Of a DNA stretch of 37,320 nucleotides, positions 34,512 through 37,320 are shown one piece after another. Source of the DNA: Pelagophyceae sp. CCMP2097 (Eukaryota; Sar; Pelagophyceae); the NCBI GenBank assembly GCA_026770575.1, contig MU657188.1, positions 142,445-179,764 on the forward strand. Direction: 5' to 3'. The position numbers were made by a program, and so were the translations under genes. The notes beneath the pieces are model-generated. The model saw nothing but the letters and a program-made list of their open reading frames with translations, made no database searches and was not told the DNA's origin. Every line of letters starts with the position of its first letter. The first letter of the stretch is position 1.

Positions 34512-37320
34512 CTAGACGAACTTTTCTGAGTCGTACGTCGGCTCCTGCGGCGGCGCGCGCGGGGCGCGCCGCCGCGCCGCGCGCGGCGCCTTGGCGCGCG
34601 GCACGTCTAGAACGTTGAGGCGCTGCGCGACGTCGCGCAGCGCGCCGTGGCGCGCCTCGAAGTTCTTGGCCGCGACGTCGACATCCTCGTCGCAGACGTC
34701 GCCCTCGCCCACGGCGCGTGACTCCGCGAACATCTTCTTCAAGAGCACGCCGCGCTCGCGCGGCTACGGCCGCGCGTCGGGACAAAGGCGCCATCGCGCC
34801 CCGCCGCGGAGCTCTCGAACGCGGCGCGGGCGACGTACCTCGTCATAGTGGCGCCCCGCTTTCTTGAGGAGGCGCGCGCGGAGGAGGAGACTGCGCTCGA
34901 GGAGCGCGGTGGCCGGCGAGACGAGGTGGCGCTGGTGGCGGTGCATCAGAGTTTGCTCGACGACCATGAGCTGCAAGCCGGAGGTGCCACCCCCCGTGTA
35001 GTCAATCGCCACCACGCGCCCGGACCGCGCGCTGCGCGCGCGGCCGCGCGCCAGGAGGAGCTCGAGGCGCAGCATCACGGACCAGTACGCGTCGCGCAGG
35101 AAACCAAAGAACCTATTTTGACGGTGTCGCGCGCTGCGACAGCGAGCGCAAAAGCCTCCTCCCCGGCCCGGTAGTCAGGGCGCCGCTTCGAGCGCGTCGC
35201 GGAGGTGGATGGCGAAGGGGTCGATTTCATCGCCCCGGGCTGTTGTGTTTTGGACGAAGCTGTAGCTGATGTCTACGACTTTCAAAAACATTGAGAGGAT
35301 GACAAAGTACGTCAGCATGACGTAGAAGACCAGCAGCGCCAGCCCCGCCGTCGGCGCGACGGCAACGACGCCTTCGATGTCAAGAGACCCGAAGATGACG
35401 AGCAAGAGCGTCCACGTCGCCGCCCCGACCGTCTTGTAGTCCTCGACGGCGTGGCCGAAGCAGAGGTGCGTCGTGATGCCGAACCCGAGAAGGATGATCA
35501 CCATCACCACCGCGAGCGACCGCAGCTCGCCCGAGACCTAGGGCTCGAGTGCGCGCAACGATCCCGCAGGCCGCGCCTTTGGGCGTTTGGCGGCGCGCCT
35601 TGTAGATCGTTTGCGTGAACTGCGACAGGTCCCTGGAGACGTTTAGATAGCGAAATGCCTTGAGGAAGTTTACCAAGATGCCGAGTGCGAAAAAGCTGCG
35701 GCTGTAGCGGTACGTTTCAAAGCTCAGCCGCAAGCGGATGTAGCCTAGAAACGTATTGAGCTCGGCAGAGGCGAGCACCGGAGACGCACGGTCGTAGCCG
35801 TACGTGCCGTCTGGCGAAAAGCCGTTGGAAAGGTCGACGTTGTCCTGATACCTCCCAACGTCCGACTTGAAGTACACGCGAAAGTTGTAGATGATCCGCG
35901 AGACGATGCTCGCGACGAAGAAGATGACCGAGGCGACGTCCATCAGGTTCCAGCCGACGGCGAGGTAGTCCTTCAACGTCTTGTAATTCGTGATCTCGTC
36001 AGCGGATTTGAACAAGTACCCGATGACCATGAGGTACAGCAGCAGCTCCATCGCAATGTTGAAAACGACGACCGACGACCCGGAGAACGCGCTGATGTCG
36101 TACATCAGAGGGGCCGAGTCCATGACGAGCGTGCCCTTGACCTACCCGAAGCCTCAAAGGCCGCCCTTGCGCCTTCGCGCGCGCAAAGGGTTCCCAGGCT
36201 CGAATGGCGCTTTCGCGGACCTTTCCCGTCTCTTGAAACTCAAAAATAACGCGCGCCGACGTGAAGATGTCCACGTTGACGTTGTACATGCTAACGTCCA
36301 CGAAGACGACGCGCGTCTGCGCGTCGACGTAGCCTAGAGCGCACCGCGACCTCAAAACGGCCGGCGCCAGCGAGTTTGTCCGCCCCCGCGGCGCACCAAG
36401 ACTGCGGAGCGCGTCGACTTCCTGGACAGATCCGGAAAGGCCAAGCGGCAGGTCGACTACGTAGCCGCCGCCGCCGTACCAGACGGACGTGAACGGCGAT
36501 TGCCATTGGAAGCCGTCCGAGTACGAAGTGTGCTTCAGGTTGCGGTCCCCAAGCTCCCAGCGGTCCGAGAGCTCGTTGTCCAACGAGTATGACTTGTAGC
36601 ACCGCCGCCGACCGGCCGGCAGCGCGCGGCCGAGGAACGACGGGACCGCGCAGCCCTCGCCGCCGACGCGGCTACAGATGCGCGTCACCGGGAAGCGCGC
36701 CCGAAAAGGGAAGCACGCACATTTGCCGCAGGCGCACGCGGCCGAGCGTGGCCATCGACTCGGCAGTGAAGCCGCCGCCGAAGGACCGCTCCGTCGTCGC
36801 GATGGGCTCGCCAGAGTAGTACCTGATAGGTTGGGATAAGATTCTACGGACCAAACCGACAGGGCCTTTCCCGGCGCACCCTCGGATGCCATTCTGCCTT
36901 CACCGTCGTGGACGCGGTCCGGGCTTTCCGGCCAGGATCCAAGACGCGGAGTCTCACGTCTCCGCGAGCACCGTCGGCAGGAAAACGCCGCGCAGGAAGA
37001 CGAACATCTGATCCGCGCTCATGGCATCCTTGAAGAAGACGTTTGGGTATATTTCCGTCTCCAGCAGCGGCTGCTTGACCCTGCGCGAGTCGCGCGTCAA
37101 ACAGCGTCCGCCCCTGGGACACATCAAAGGCTCGACGCTGGGCGCGTCGGACGCGTTGGTCTGCTGGTAGAGGTGCTTCGTGTACGGCGCCGAGAAGATG
37201 GCGAGGTGGATGTAGGCCAGGAAGAGCCAGTAGGCCAGGAAGAGCCCGAGCGCCTGTCGACGAGGGCGCGTCTCGGGGCGGTCAACGGAGCCGCGCCCCG
37301 CATTTTCGGAGAGCGCCCCC
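34512..37320 (-). CDS. PKD2-like: Polycystin (PKD2-type TRP) cation channel, 5' end off the window
   Basis: Polycystins are six-helix tetrameric cation channels of cilia and other membranes. Exons: 36958 to the right edge, 36721-36843, 36397-36671, 36221-36333, 35599-36141, 35182-35537, 34839-35112, 34512-34763; 765 codons in frame. S1: ALGLFLAYWLFLAYIHLAIF. The large extracellular TOP domain follows: RGVFLPTVLAET, LGRVRLRQIRV (family L-G-x-R-x-R-Q-x-R-V), TRVVFVDVSMYNVNVDIFTS (family T-R-x-V-F-x-x-x-x-Y-N-x-N-V). S2-S5: FNIAMELLLYLMVIGYLF, NLMDVASVIFFVASIV, SFFALGILVNFLKAFRYLNV, LAVVMVIILLGFGI. Pore region TWTLLLVIFGSLDIEGV, where human PKD2 has LGD, then S6 YFVILSMFLKVVDISYSF. The cytoplasmic tail is helical with no EF-hand seen. 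Introns are 114, 49, 63, 79, 61, 69 and 75 nt; those at 35538-35598 and 35113-35181 use GC donors in this model. No stop codon interrupts the model. Confidence 0.92.

Noticed and set aside
1..37320. tRNA, rRNA or other structured RNA genes
   Set aside because: I saw no clover-leaf A/B box pairs or rRNA cores by eye; a covariance-model search would be needed to exclude them.

Overview
The window is GC-rich nuclear DNA of a eukaryotic alga, most likely a photosynthetic stramenopile of the pelagophyte (Aureococcus-like) kind. The reasons are: spliceosomal introns that mostly end TAG and are followed by G; a SET-domain methyltransferase whose N-terminus looks like a signal peptide with an ASALAP motif, close to the ASAFAP plastid-targeting motif of heterokont algae; and a flagellate-type polycystin channel beside an organelle/bacterial-type translation initiation factor. 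The organism is an inference; no marker RNA gene is present.

Reading both strands with splice phases in mind, I could assemble five protein-coding genes. From left to right: (1) an unrecognised gene on the minus strand, exons 1-44, 223-418, 554-828 and 896-1496, running off the left edge; (2) an XRCC4-like DNA end-joining factor on the plus strand, exons 1666-1816, 2183-2540, 2624-2717, 5866-6317 and 6363-6693; (3) an intronless SET-domain (Rubisco LSMT-like) methyltransferase on the minus strand, 7675-9195; (4) a bacterial-type IF-2 translation initiation factor on the minus strand, 18 exons spread over 12026-31561; (5) a polycystin (PKD2-type) cation channel on the minus strand, 34512-37320, with its 5' end off the right edge. 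A less certain minus-strand gene lies at about 10.7-11.4 kb and a plus-strand hydrophobic reading frame at 10.2-10.7 kb behind a TATA box.

The striking feature is what fills the rest. Introns come in two classes: tiny ones (43-139 nt) and very large ones (0.3-5.0 kb). The large introns of IF-2 (29106-31449, 23976-28979, 22415-23674, 20619-21728, 17415-20164, 12811-16079) and of XRCC4 (2718-5865) consist almost entirely of short-unit GC-rich tandem arrays (units of 10, 12, 14, 26, 28 and 35 bp) plus a dispersed repeat of about 1.3 kb that occurs in three places, always in the same orientation relative to the host transcript. Most of the many long open frames in these stretches are by-products of the repeats and are not annotated.

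The 2.9 kb between IF-2 and the channel gene holds two undescribed-looking TIR elements with TA flanks (644 and 583 bp), a 54-bp hairpin and local duplications. The genes are unrelated in function (DNA repair, plastid protein methylation, organellar translation, calcium/cation signalling), as expected in a eukaryote; the common theme is intron structure, not a pathway.
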